This document shows positions 28,498 to 39,300 of a stretch of 64,000 nt of DNA, piece after piece; within the stretch, counting starts at the first letter, position 1, and every line of letters begins with the position of its first letter. The notes under the pieces were generated by a model, which worked only from the letters and a program-made list of their open reading frames with translations, had not been told where the DNA came from and searched no databases. The DNA is from Alcaligenaceae bacterium SAGV5 (GTDB lineage: Bacteria > Pseudomonadota > Gammaproteobacteria > Burkholderiales > Burkholderiaceae_B): contig SPDP01000004.1 in NCBI GenBank assembly GCA_009360345.1, positions 248,001 to 312,000 on the forward strand, given 5' to 3'. The translations under genes and the position numbers were made by a program.

Positions 28498-29934
28498 TTG
28501 GTTCAAGCCAGTTACGACCTACGAGTACGGCAGCAACTATCCCTGACGCCCAGGCTTCAGCAGTCCGTCAGGCTGTTGCAGATGTCGGCGCTCGAGTTCA
28601 CGCAGGAGTTGCGGCAAGCCATCGCGAGCAACCCTTTTCTGGAAGAAGACGACCAGGATCCCGCCGTCGCGGCCCAGGCAGGCGAATCGGTGTTTCCCGC
28701 CGATCGCGGCGCCACGGCCGAATCCGACCCGGCGCGCGAACCCGCCCTCCCCGCGTTCGATCCCGAGCCCTATGGCGGCAGCTACCCATCCGGCCGGGCG
28801 CGCGACGACGACGGGGACGACCGCCCCGACGCCGGGCAATGGACGCAAAGCACCGTGGGACTGCACGACCACCTCCACCAGGAGCTGTGCGGCTACCGTC
28901 TGGGAGACCGCGACCGGCTGCTGGCCGACATTCTCATCGAGGCCCTGGACGAAGACGGCTATCTGCGCCAGGATTTCGACGAACTGGCCGCCAGCCTGTC
29001 GGTGCTGCCCGCGCCCACCCACGACGAATGGATGGTCGCGCTGAAGCTGGTCCAGCACCTGGACACGCCGGGGCTCGCGGCCCGCGGCCTGGGCGAATGC
29101 CTGTGCCTGCAATTGGCGGCGCTGGCCGAGGCGACACCGGGACGCACGCCGGCGCTGGCGATCGCCGACCGCTACCTCGATCTGATGGCGCGCCGCGAAA
29201 CGGCGGAGCTTCGCCGCCGGCTCGGCTGCGGCGACGAGGAACTGGCGGTGGCCTGCCGGCTCATACGCAGCCTGGCGCCACGGCCGGGCTTCGCCTTCCT
29301 GGAAGAAGGCGCGGACCATATCGTCCCCGACGTGATCGTGCGCAAGATACGGAATCAATGGGTGATCACCACCAACCCGGCGGTCATGCCCAAGGCCCGC
29401 CTGCACCAGGCCTATGCCCATCTGTTCCGCAAGGCCCGCTGCGACGACCGGGCGCCGCTGGCGCAGGAGCTGCAAGAGGCGCGCTGGCTGATACGCAACG
29501 CCGAACAGCGCTTCGCCACCATCCAGCGCGTGGCCGAAGCCATCGTTGCGCACCAGCGCACCTTCTTCGACTACGGCGAAATCGCGCTCAAGCCGCTGGT
29601 CCTGCGCAAAGTGGCCGAAGAACTGGACCTGCACGAGTCCACGGTCTCGCGGGCGACGAACAACAAGTACATGGCCACGCCGCGCGGCGTCTTCGAATTC
29701 AAGCACTTTTTCTCGCGCGAGCTGGCCACCGAAACGGGCGGCCGATGTTCGGCGGCGGCCGTGCGCGCCTTGATCCGCGACATGATCGAGGCCGAGGACC
29801 ACCGCGATCCGCTGTCCGACGTCTCGCTGACCAGGATGCTGGCGCAACAAGGCGTCTTGGTCGCGCGCCGCACCGTCACCAAATACCGCGACCTGATGAA
29901 GCTCCCGCCCGCGGATCTGCGCAGACAGCCTTGA
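28498..29934 (+). CDS. rpoN: RNA polymerase sigma-54 factor RpoN (extra copy)
   Basis: A 478-residue sigma-54. The activator-binding region I is at the N-terminus (LRVRQQLSLTPRLQQSVRLLQMSALEF), followed by an acidic region II (EEDDQDP...RDDDGDDRPD), the core-binding domain, the HTH (LDLHESTVSRATNNKY) and the RpoN box ARRTVTKYR at 456-464. The start is a TTG at 28498 with GGGAGA 5 bases before it; longer readings would begin inside the promoter. Neighbours are not the usual lptB, hpf and ptsN, so this is probably a second, divergent rpoN. Two sigma-54 activators lie 1.7-4.4 kb upstream. Confidence 0.94.
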   Translation: MVQASYDLRVRQQLSLTPRLQQSVRLLQMSALEFTQELRQAIASNPFLEEDDQDPAVAAQAGESVFPADRGATAESDPAREPALPAFDPEPYGGSYPSGRARDDDGDDRPDAGQWTQSTVGLHDHLHQELCGYRLGDRDRLLADILIEALDEDGYLRQDFDELAASLSVLPAPTHDEWMVALKLVQHLDTPGLAARGLGECLCLQLAALAEATPGRTPALAIADRYLDLMARRETAELRRRLGCGDEELAVACRLIRSLAPRPGFAFLEEGADHIVPDVIVRKIRNQWVITTNPAVMPKARLHQAYAHLFRKARCDDRAPLAQELQEARWLIRNAEQRFATIQRVAEAIVAHQRTFFDYGEIALKPLVLRKVAEELDLHESTVSRATNNKYMATPRGVFEFKHFFSRELATETGGRCSAAAVRALIRDMIEAEDHRDPLSDVSLTRMLAQQGVLVARRTVTKYRDLMKLPPADLRRQP

Positions 29935-29952
29935 ACCCTTCCGACGCGGAAA

Positions 29953-29985
29953 CCGGGACAGGGCCTCTTGCGGAACCTGTCCCGG
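29953..29985. terminator. Shared hairpin between convergent rpoN and egtB
   Basis: CCGGGACAGG (29953-29962) pairs perfectly with CCTGTCCCGG (29976-29985) over a 13-base loop. It sits in the 53-base gap between the two stop codons and could act in both directions, though it lacks a T-run. Confidence 0.55.
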
Positions 29986-29987
29986 AC

Positions 29988-31262
29988 TCAGCGGGCCAGC
30001 CTCAGGCCGGCATACTGCCAGCGCGCCCCCGGCGCGAAGAAATTGCGGTACGTGGCACGGATGTGGCTGCGGGGCGTGGCACAGGATCCGCCTCGCAGCA
30101 CCATCTGATTGATCATGAACTTGCCGTTGTACTCCCCCACCGCGCCGGCGGCGGGACGAAACCCCGGATACGGCAGATAGGCGCTCTGCGTCCACTCCCA
30201 TACGCCGCCCAGGAAGCCCGGCGCATCCACGCGCAACCGCGCCGGATGCAACAGGCCCGACTCGGAGAAGTCGCCATCCGCCGGCAGGCAGCTTCCTTCG
30301 GCCATGGCCTGGGTGGCCGCCCGCTCCCATTCCTGCTCCGTCGGCAGGCGCGCACCCGCCCACCGGGCATAGGCATCGGCCTCGTAGTAGCTCAGATGGC
30401 AGACGGGCTCCGCCGGATCCAGCGGACGCGGCCCGGACGCGGTGTAGCAACGCCATCGGCCCTCGTCCCGCATCCAGTACAGCGGCATGTCCCAATTGCC
30501 CCGGACGCGCGCGTCCCAGCCATCGGACAGCCACAGGTCCGGCCGGCGATAGCCGCCGTCCTCGATGAAGGCGGCATACTCCGCGTTCGAAACCACGCGC
30601 TGCGCCAATTCGAAGGCCTCTACCCATGCGCGGTGCCGGGGTGCCTCGTTGTCGAAAGCGAACCCGCCGCCCGCGTGCCCCAGATCCACGCGCCCCGCCT
30701 CATGGCGCCGGAACACCGGCGGGCCCGGTTCCAGCGCCGGCCCATCCGGCGGAGCCGGCCGCCATGCGGGCAGCAGCAAGGGGTTGTGCCAGAAGTGATG
30801 CTTCAGATCGGTCGCGATCAGTTCCTGGTGCTGCTGCTCGTGATGCAGGCCGAGCTCCACCAGCGCCAGCGCCCGCGGCGGCGCGGCCTCGTCCATCCAC
30901 GCCAGCAGACGCTCCTGCACCGACTCCTGGTAGGCCATCACCCGGTCCAGCGACGGGCGCGAGAGCAGCCCCCGCTGTCCACGCGGATGCCGTCCGCCCA
31001 CGCCGACATAGTAGGAGTTGAACAGCTCGCGGAAGGCGGGATCGAAAGGCCGGAACCCCGGTTGCCAGGGTTCGAGCACGAAGGTCTCGAAGAACCACGC
31101 GACATGGCCGACATGCCACTTGACGGGGCTGGCCTCCGGCATGGACTGCAGCATGCAGTCCTCGGGCGTCAGGCCGTCCAGCAACCCCAGCGTGGCCGCG
31201 CGCACGCCGGCCACCCGACGGGCGAGCAGCGCCGGAACCGAGACCTCGTCGCGCGCGTTCAT
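29988..31262 (-). CDS. egtB: Ergothioneine biosynthesis sulfoxide synthase EgtB
   Basis: A 424-residue non-haem iron enzyme that couples trimethyl-histidine to a thiol with O2. A DinB_2-like N-terminal domain carries the iron motif His141-x3-His145-x-Glu147 (HHEQQHQE) with an earlier WHVGHVAWFFE helix. The C-terminal formylglycine-generating-enzyme-like domain shows LPTEQEWERAA, GVWEWTQS and LRGGSCATP. The ATG overlaps the egtD stop (ATGA), so the pair is translationally coupled. Which thiol donor it uses cannot be settled here; no egtA or egtC is adjacent. Confidence 0.95.
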   Translation of the reverse strand: MNARDEVSVPALLARRVAGVRAATLGLLDGLTPEDCMLQSMPEASPVKWHVGHVAWFFETFVLEPWQPGFRPFDPAFRELFNSYYVGVGGRHPRGQRGLLSRPSLDRVMAYQESVQERLLAWMDEAAPPRALALVELGLHHEQQHQELIATDLKHHFWHNPLLLPAWRPAPPDGPALEPGPPVFRRHEAGRVDLGHAGGGFAFDNEAPRHRAWVEAFELAQRVVSNAEYAAFIEDGGYRRPDLWLSDGWDARVRGNWDMPLYWMRDEGRWRCYTASGPRPLDPAEPVCHLSYYEADAYARWAGARLPTEQEWERAATQAMAEGSCLPADGDFSESGLLHPARLRVDAPGFLGGVWEWTQSAYLPYPGFRPAAGAVGEYNGKFMINQMVLRGGSCATPRSHIRATYRNFFAPGARWQYAGLRLAR

Positions 31263-32287
31263 CGTTGGGCCAGGAAGACGCCGAACCACGAGCGGGGATC
31301 GGTCCACATGTTGCGTACCGAGAAACCCGCCTGCGCCAGCATGGCGTCGAACTGCGCGGGCGTGTACTTGTACGAATGCTCGGTCACGATGTCTTCCCCC
31401 GCCTCGAAAATCCGCTCCGACGCCCCCCAACGCACACGCTGCCGCTGCCTGGCCCGCAGCCGCATCTCGATGCGGCCATGCCCGTCGTCGAAGCGGGACT
31501 CGTGATCGAACTCGGCGGGCTGGAAATCGCTGCCCAGCACGCGATTGCAGACCCGCAGCACATTCCGGTTGAACGCCGCCGTCACCCCCAGGTCGTCGGC
31601 ATAGGCGCGCTCCATCACCCGCCGGTCCTTGCGCAGGTCCGCGCTGATCAGCAGGCTGCCCCGCGGCCCCGCCTGCCGGCAGATCGAGGCCATCAGCGCG
31701 ACGGCCCGCTCGGGGGAGAAGTTGCCGATGGACGACCCGGGATAAAAGAAGACCGGAGGATAGGCCTGGGTATCGGTCAAGTGCCGGCGCAGGTCCAGGT
31801 GCCCGGAGAAATCGGCCTCCACGGCCACGCACGCGACCTCGGGGAACTTTCGGCCCAGCGCGGCCACCTCCTGGCGCAGGCAATCGGCGGCAATGTCCAC
31901 CCCCAGGTAGCGGCAGGCATCCACGTGCGCAAGCCAGGCGCGGGATTTCGCGCAATCGCCGCACCCCAGGTCCACCCACTGGATGCGCGTCGGCAGGGCG
32001 CGCGCGATGGCCTCGCGGTGGGCCTCGAAGATCGCCCGCTCGGTGCGCGTGGGGTAGTACTCCTGGAGTTCGCAGATCGCGTTGAACAGGACGCATCCCT
32101 GCGCGTCATACAGGAACTTGGGATCGATGCAGGCCTGGCCGGCCCACAATCCGGCGGCCAGTTCCTCCGCCCGGTTGTCGAGCGGCACCGCATCGGCGCG
32201 TCGTCCCTGCGACGGCGCGCCTTCCATCGAAAAAGCGGTGTCGTTCCCGGCCATCCTGTGCGCGGGACCTTGAAGCATGGTGGTCAA
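31259..32287 (-). CDS. egtD: L-histidine N(alpha)-methyltransferase EgtD
   Basis: A 342-residue SAM-dependent enzyme that trimethylates histidine to hercynine, the first step to ergothioneine. The SAM motif is VDLGCGDCAKSRAWL; FYPGSSIGNF and the C-terminal RSWFGVFLAQR are family hallmarks. I place the start at TTG 32287 because AGGAGG lies 6 bases before it; ATG 32277, three codons in, is the conservative alternative but sits 16 bases from that site. First gene of the egtD-egtB operon; a promoter with a GGGACA/TGTCCC dyad lies upstream. Confidence 0.93.
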   Translation of the reverse strand: MTTMLQGPAHRMAGNDTAFSMEGAPSQGRRADAVPLDNRAEELAAGLWAGQACIDPKFLYDAQGCVLFNAICELQEYYPTRTERAIFEAHREAIARALPTRIQWVDLGCGDCAKSRAWLAHVDACRYLGVDIAADCLRQEVAALGRKFPEVACVAVEADFSGHLDLRRHLTDTQAYPPVFFYPGSSIGNFSPERAVALMASICRQAGPRGSLLISADLRKDRRVMERAYADDLGVTAAFNRNVLRVCNRVLGSDFQPAEFDHESRFDDGHGRIEMRLRARQRQRVRWGASERIFEAGEDIVTEHSYKYTPAQFDAMLAQAGFSVRNMWTDPRSWFGVFLAQR

Positions 32288-32374
32288 TATGGGCCTCCTT
32301 GGGACAGCGGCAGCGTGTCCTTCCGGCCCCGGCAGCAAGCACGATGCCTGGCCCGGACGTCGGACGAGGTTCTA

Positions 32375-32404
32375 TCTATACGCCTGTCCCCTCCCATGGG
32401 ACAA
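32375..32404 (-). promoter_or_regulatory. egtD promoter with embedded inverted repeat
   Basis: On the minus strand TTGTCC (32404-32399), 18 bases, TATAGA (32380-32375). The dyad TGTCCC-N7-GGGACA (32385-32403) covers the spacer and -35. A second GGGACA-N9-TGTCC lies in the leader (32301-32320). The pair suggests a dedicated regulator, not identified here. Confidence 0.4.
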
Positions 32405-32518
32405 GAACGGGATGTAACTCCCATCGGCGTCCGTGCGAAAGTGGCGAGGCATTCGACCGGAAATCGCAACAAACTATGGCGACAGGCCCGGTTTTTCCGC
32501 CGCGGGACAACCCCTAAG

Positions 32519-32532
32519 CTGACAACTGTCAG
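32519..32532. promoter_or_regulatory. Perfect 14-base palindrome CTGACAACTGTCAG
   Basis: Located 41 bases before the NAD(P)-binding protein gene, where an operator would overlap transcription initiation. TGACA-N2-TGTCA dyads are recognised by several regulator families, so the binder cannot be named. Confidence 0.45.
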
Positions 32533-32573
32533 GACGGATCCCTTCCGCCCGCCACCGTTACCAAGGAGTCTCC

Positions 32574-33185
32574 ATGAACATCGCCATCATCGGTGCCACC
32601 GGCAATGTCGGCAGCCGCCTCGTCCAGGAAGCCCTGGCCCGCGGCCACCATGTCACCGCCATCGCCCGCCATGCCTCCGGGCTCGAGGCCCGTCCCCATC
32701 TGGACACGCTGGACCTCGACCTGGCCGACTCCGCCAGGCTGGCCGATGCCTTGCGCGGCAAGGACGCGGTCATCAGCAGCGTCCGCTTCGCCTCCACGCC
32801 CCTCGCGGCGGTCCTGGGCCCGGTCAAGCAGGCCGCCGTGCGCAGGCTGCTGGTGGTGGGCGGGGCGGGCAGCCTGGAAGTGGCCCCCGGCGCCGCCCTG
32901 GTCGACACACCGGCGTTCCCGGCCGAATACAAGCCCGAGGCACTGGCCGGGCGCGATTGGCTGAACGCCTTGCGGACGGAAAAGGACCTGGACTGGACCT
33001 TCCTGTCGCCCTCGGCGCTGTTCGTGCCTGGCGAACGCACGGGGACGTTCCGGCTCGGCGGCGACACGCTGCTGACCGCCGCGGACGGCCGCAGCTGGAT
33101 TTCCATGGAGGACTTCGCCGTCGCCATGCTGGACGAAGCGGCGCAACCCGCGCATTCGCGCCGGCGCTTCACCGTCGGCTACTGA
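32574..33185 (+). CDS. NAD(P)-binding NmrA/atypical SDR family protein
   Basis: A 203-residue Rossmann protein. It opens MNIAIIGATGNVGSRLVQEA with the GATGNVG dinucleotide loop at 7-13, has LLVVGGAGSLEV in the middle, and WTFLSPSALFVPGERTGTFRLGGD near the C-terminus. It lacks the YxxxK catalytic pair of classical SDRs, so it may be a redox sensor, flavin/quinone reductase or epimerase-like protein. An AAGGAG site precedes the ATG. Monocistronic; its promoter region holds the palindrome at 32519. Confidence 0.88.
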   Translation: MNIAIIGATGNVGSRLVQEALARGHHVTAIARHASGLEARPHLDTLDLDLADSARLADALRGKDAVISSVRFASTPLAAVLGPVKQAAVRRLLVVGGAGSLEVAPGAALVDTPAFPAEYKPEALAGRDWLNALRTEKDLDWTFLSPSALFVPGERTGTFRLGGDTLLTAADGRSWISMEDFAVAMLDEAAQPAHSRRRFTVGY

Positions 33186-33324
33186 CCGGCGTCGCGCGCG
33201 GGCAACGCGAAACGCGATGCCCGTCCCAGGAGCGTTACATGTGGCGACGATTGCAACAGGCCGCACAAACCGCCGACCCGCGATCCCCCCTACAGTCGGA
33301 TTACCGCAGTATTGGAGAATCCGC

Positions 33325-36300
33325 ATGAAACGGCTGGCAATGGCAGGGCTGGTGGGCGCCGCCCTCTTGGCCATCAGCGCGACGGCCCAGGCCCGCGTAA
33401 GCGTATCCATAGGCATCGGCCTGCCCGGCATCGTCTATGGCCCGCCCCCGGTATACATGGCGGTGACCGAGGGCGGCGATGTGATCATGCGCCCGGGTTC
33501 GCTGCTGGATATCTCCGGCGGCTCGGTGCGCTACACGGGCGGCATGAACAACGCGACCAAGCTGCTCGGCATCGATGGCCGGATCTATCCCGTCGCCCAG
33601 GCCAGCCCCGACATGATCTATGTGGGCATCGCCGGCAGGTACGAGCTGCGGCATGACCGCTGGGGCGTGTCGCAGACCTGGAAGAGCGCGGTGATGGGCG
33701 CTGATCACTACGAACCGGGTTACCTGGAGGGACGCACCGCGGGTGCCATCCAGGTCAATGCCGGCGCGGCCATCGTGATGGAGGGCGACATCTGGGCGGG
33801 CGTGCAACGGGGCGAGCGCGATCCGCAGCGGCCGGCCCAGCCCGGCGGCACGCTTACCGTGGGTGGCGGCGCGTTTACCGACACGACCTGGTCTCCCGGC
33901 CATATCATCGTCACGCCCACGCCGTTGCAACTGGGCGCGGACTTCCGCGCCGACACGGTGATTCCGGACGACTGGTATGTCGCCCAGCGCCCGCTTTCCG
34001 AGGCGTCCGATGGCACGTCGTTCGAAAAGCACACCTATCTTGCCGACGGCATGCTGAACCGTTCGGGCCTGGGCACCATCAATCTGTATGCCACCGACGA
34101 TTCGGCCATCGTCAGGGACGCAGTCCTGGATCTTTTCCCCGGGACGCGGTTCAATTTTCTTGCGGTGGAGAACGCCGGCATCGACATCGCCGTGCAAGGA
34201 AGTATCCATGCCCCGGGCGGCGTCATCCAGCTGGAGCCCCAGGGCGGCGATGTCCTACTGGGCGCGGCCAGCCGCCTGGATGCCGGCGGGTCCTGGGTCA
34301 ACGGCTGGCACGACGGGCAGGCCGGGTACCCTTGGGCCATCGACGCCGGACGTATCGCCATCCTGCAAACCAACCCCGGCGAAGGCCGCCTGATCGCCGA
34401 GACCGGCGCTGCGCTCGACGTCACGGGCGGGGCAAGGGTCCATCGCAACGGTAGCGGCAGGCCGGCACTCCAGTTCGGCGACGGCGGCAGCATTCTGCTG
34501 GGCGGCATCGATACCGCCAGCGGCCTCGCGGGCCTGGAACTGAATGGGCTGGCTCCAGGCGCGGGTGCGAGCCTGAGGCTCGACGTCGCGGCCGACGTGC
34601 AACTGGGGGGCGTGTCCGTGGACGGCGGGATCGTGCTGCCGCCGTCGCTGTATGCGGATCGCGGTTTCGGCGAGCTGATCCTCAATGCGGGTGGACATCG
34701 CGTGTTCGTGCCGGAAGGCGTATCGATCGTCCAGGAGACATACAGCATCGATCTGAGCGGCATCGCCGCAGCGCAGGTGCCCACCGGCGCGGATACCGCG
34801 CAGACGGGCCGGACAGGCAGGCTGCGTCCGGAGCAAGGGATGGCGTGGCGGGTCCCCCGCCTGGCCGTCGAGGCGGGCGAGATCTCGGTCGGAGCAGGGG
34901 CGGTGCTCCGTACCGACGCAGGCGGCCGTATGGCGTTCCTGGCCCGTGGGGGCAATGGCCTGGTCGACCTGCGCGGGACGCTCGAGGCGCCTGCGGGCGC
35001 GATCGATATCGACGCCAGCCGTATCGTGTTGGACGAGGGGGCGCAACTGTTGGCCCGTGGTGTCGATGCGACGTACGAGAACGCGCAGGGAGTGCGGACA
35101 GGCCACGTCCTGGCGGGCGGCAGCGTGGTATTGGCCGCCGGGAGCCTGCACTTGCGCGCGGGCTCGCTGATCGACGTGTCCGGGACATCGGGCCGCATCG
35201 ATGGGGTGCCCGGGGCAGGGGGCACCGCGTTCGCCGCCCGTCCTGTCGTGACGCTGGCCAGCGATGGCGGGGTGATCTCGATCCACGGCAGCGGAGTGGT
35301 GGAAGGCCGGCTGCGCGGCCACGCCGGAGGCGTTGGTGCGGCAGGCGCGCGCCTGGACGTCGCTTTCGCTCCGCCGTTGGTGGACCCGAACGGCTCGCCA
35401 GCGGAGCAGGTGCAGCAGACCTTGATGTCCATGGATCCCGATTGCTATGGGATCGCCGGCGACGGCGTGTGCGGGACGGGAGACTGGAAGGAAGCGCTGG
35501 GTGTGGATTGGCAGCCTTTCTTCAGAGACTTCTGGGGTATTCCGGTCGAGACGCCCGTGATCCTGCCGGTCGAACTGATAACCATGGCGAGCGGCGGCAA
35601 CCGCTTCATCGTATCGGACAGCGCACCGGGCAGCACCGAGCCCAAGCTGCCGCGCGATCCGGCCGAATTCGGCCTGACGCCCGAGGTGCTGGACCTGTTC
35701 CGGGACTACATGATCTACACCGACGCGCTGCGCGAGATCTTCCAGGAGCCAACGCAAGACTACGCCATGGTGTTCCGGCCCGGCGCCATGGCCGACGGCG
35801 GGTTCGCCGACCTGGCCCTGGGCGGCGGCGCCACACCGATCCGGCTCGACGGCGTCTCGCTGTCGCTGGGGCGGTCGATCTCCTTTGACGGCCAGATCGT
35901 GCAGCATGGCCAGGCCGCGTCCCGTCTTGCCGCGCCGGTCATCACGCTGGCCGGGGCACGGGCCGACGGCGCCCCGCTGCGGGCCGGGGGCGTCGCGCTG
36001 GCAGGAAAACTGGTGGTGGACGCGGGGGTGCTGGAGGTCCACGGCAATATCGCGGAGTCAGGCTGGGGCGGCCGCATTGGCGGTTTCCAGCAGACCCAGA
36101 TGCGTGCGGACCACCTTCGGCTGGGGCGCCTGGCGGGCGAGTCGGTCACCCTCGGCGTCGATGGCGAACTGGTGATCGAGGCCGGGCAGGTGTATCCCGC
36201 GATGGCGGCCAAGGCCAGTATCCGAGCGGGCGATCTCCTGCGCGTCGAACCGCTGGGCCAGGTTGCGCCGCCTCTGTCTGCGGGCGGATCCCTGACCCTG

Positions 36301-39300
36301 CAGGCGCCCGTGATCGAGCAGTTCGGGGTACTGCGCGCGCCGCACGGCCAGATCGTGCTGGAGGCGTCCGAGCGCCTGGTCCTGGGGGCCGGCAGTTCGA
36401 CGTCGGTATCGGGCGAGGGCGTCATCGTGCCGTACGGAGTGCTGCGCAACAACGAGCACTGGCGGGACCCGGCGCAGGTCGTCATCGACGAGAGCGACCC
36501 GACCCAGGGCTTGTTGACGGCTCCGCCCGAGAAGCGCATCGAGCTCAAGGCGCCCGACGTCGCGATGGCGGACGGCGCGGTGGTGGACATCGCCGGTGGT
36601 GGCGATCTGTACGCCTGGGAATTCGTGCCCGGCCCTGGCGGTTCCCACGACATCCTGACCCAGCCCGGCATGTACGCCATCTTGCCAGGCTACCAGGGGC
36701 CCGCGCTGGGAACTGGCGCCGCGGCTGGCGACCGGGTATGGCTGGCCGGCGGCGATGGCCTGGCGGCGGGCTGGTACACGTTGCTGCCGGCGCGCTATGC
36801 GTTGTTGCCCGGCGCCTTCGCGGTGCAAGCGACGAGCCGCTCGTGGACGGGGATCGCGGCAGAGTCCGTCGCCGCGGCGGACGGCAGCCTCGTCATGCCG
36901 GGATGGCGCGGCAGCGCCTACGGCGGCACGCAGGATGCACAAGCCTCGGCGTGGCGCGTGCTGTCCGGCCAGACCGTCCGGCGCTACACCGAATACAACG
37001 AAGCGATGGCGAATGACTTTTTCTCGTCCGACGCCTTCAAGCTGACCCGGTACCGCCTGACCGGCCAGGACATCGTGACGCCGCGCCTGCCGCGCGACGG
37101 CGGCGCCGCCGTGTTCAGTGCCGGGCAGGCGTTGACGCTGGACGGCGAACTGCGGTCCCGCGCAGCCGTGGGCGGGCGCGGCGGCCTGGTCGACATCACG
37201 GGCGACAAGATCGCCATCGTCGGCGCCGGCCTCGATGCGTCGGACCTGATCGGCCAGGGCTTCCTGATGATCGATGCCCAGGACCTGAGCGGATTCGAGG
37301 CCGGCAGCGTGCTGATAGGCGGTACGCGACGGGGTGATCCGCTGGGCCTGGCGGTGGACGTGACGGCGAGCAACATCGTCGTGCGCAACGATGCGGGCTC
37401 GGCCCTCGAGGCGCCGGAGATCATCCTCGCCGCCAGCGACCTGCTCCGCATCGACGCCGGCAGCGTGATCGAGGCGAGCGGCGGCCCGGCGCCGGCCAGC
37501 GACCTGATCGTCGCTCCGCGGCAGGCCGCCCAGTACAACGACAACGGCACGCCCGGCGATCCCGCCGACGATACATTGCTTGCCCCCGAGCGCGATTGGG
37601 GAACCTTGATCCGCGTGGCCAGCGGCGACGCGGCGCGGGTGGTGCGGCGCGGCGTCGATACGAGCCTGGGCGGCCAGGTCAGCATAGGCGAGCAGGCCCG
37701 GCTGCAGGCTTCGGGCGCGTTGTTGATCGACGCCACGCGCACGACCGACATGGCCGGATCCGCCATGCTCGGCGCCAGGAGTCTTTCCGTATCCTCCGGC
37801 CGCATCGGTTTTGGCGGCTCGGGCGAGGGGCTGCTGCTCGAGGCCGGCGCATTGACGCAGTTGTCGCGCACCGAGGAACTCACGCTACGCAGCTATTCGA
37901 GCTTCGATTTCCATCAGTCGGTGAACCTCGAGGCGGCCGGTCTGCGTGCCGTCGTGCTCGATGGCGGCGCCCTGGCGGGCTACGGCGACGTCGATGTCGT
38001 CGTGAGTGGCAACCGCGTCACCCTGGCCAACAGCGGCGGGGTGACGGATCCGGTGGGCGCGGGCGCGGCCAGCCTGACGCTGGCCGCCGACACCATCGTC
38101 CTGGGTGCCGGCGAGAAGCGGGCCTCGGGCTTTGACCGAGTATCGCTGGTTGCCGCCGACCGCATCGTGGGGCAGGGCCAGGGCGTGCTCGACGCCGGGG
38201 CCGCCGACCTGGCGCTCGATGCGCCCGTGTTGACCGGCAGCGGAGCGGCCAATCTGGTGCTGCGCACCCGTGGCCGGCTCGACGTCTTGTCCGCCGCGGC
38301 TGCCGCACCCGGGACCGAGGCGTCGCAGGACAGCCTGGGATCGCGCCTGGCCTTGTCGGGCGGCAGCGTACGCGTTGGCGGACGGATCGAGGCGCTGGGC
38401 GGCACGGTGTCCATTACCGCGACAGCGGGCGATGTGACGCTGGTGGACGGCGGCGTTGTCGACGTGGGGGGCTTTGCCAAGCAGTTCTTCGACCTTTCGG
38501 AATACGCCGACGCGGGCCGTGTCGAACTCGCGGCGGTCGACGGCAGCGTGCGGGTCGAGGCTGGCAGCACGCTGAATCTGTCGGCCCAGCCTGGCGGCGG
38601 CAGCGCCGGCACGCTGGCCTTGACGGCAGGCAACGGCGGCAGCGTGCTGCTCGCCGGCGACGTCGACGCCCACGCAGGCGAAGATGGACAGGCCGGATCC
38701 TTGTCCCTGGATATTGACGCATTGCCGGATTTCGGCGCCTTCAACGCCCGCCTGAACGAGGCCGGCTTCCTGCAGGCGCGCGACTTCCGCATTCGCAATG
38801 GCGATGTGACGGTCGATGGCCACACCCGGGTGGAGCAGTTCACGCTGTCCGCCGATCGCGGCAGGATCGATGTGGTCGGTACGGTCGATGCCCGCGCGGG
38901 ATATGGGGGAGTCATCCGCATCATCGGCGGCGGCGGGGTGGCGTTGCGGGACGGCGCCGAGCTGCTGGCGGGGGCGACCGAAGCCATCGGCAGCGGCCGC
39001 GTGGCCCTCGTCGCGGTGGACGGCACGGCCGACCTGGCCGGCGGCCTCATCGACGTGGCCGGAGGCCAGGGTGGCAGGGTGCTCGTGCGTGCCCGGCGTC
39101 ACGCCGACAATCTCGACCTGGCCGTGGACCGGCTTGCCACGCGCGTGATCGGGGCGCGATCGGCCGTGGTCGAAGGGACACGCAGCTACGACAGCGCGTC
39201 CGTGGGCGCCGTCAGGCAACGGGTGGTCGACGAAGCCCTGGCGTTTGCGTCGAATCGTGATGCGATGGCGGCGCGGCTGGGCGGCGCTGGCGGCTGGACG

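Noticed and set aside
32288..32338. Longer egtD start at a TTG at 32338
   Set aside because: It would place the strong AGGAGG inside the coding sequence and adds residues not seen in EgtD proteins.
33217..33324. Longer start for the chimeric haemagglutinin gene
   Set aside because: The extra residues carry no signal or TPS features, whereas ATG 33325 has a GGAG site and opens a clean signal peptide.
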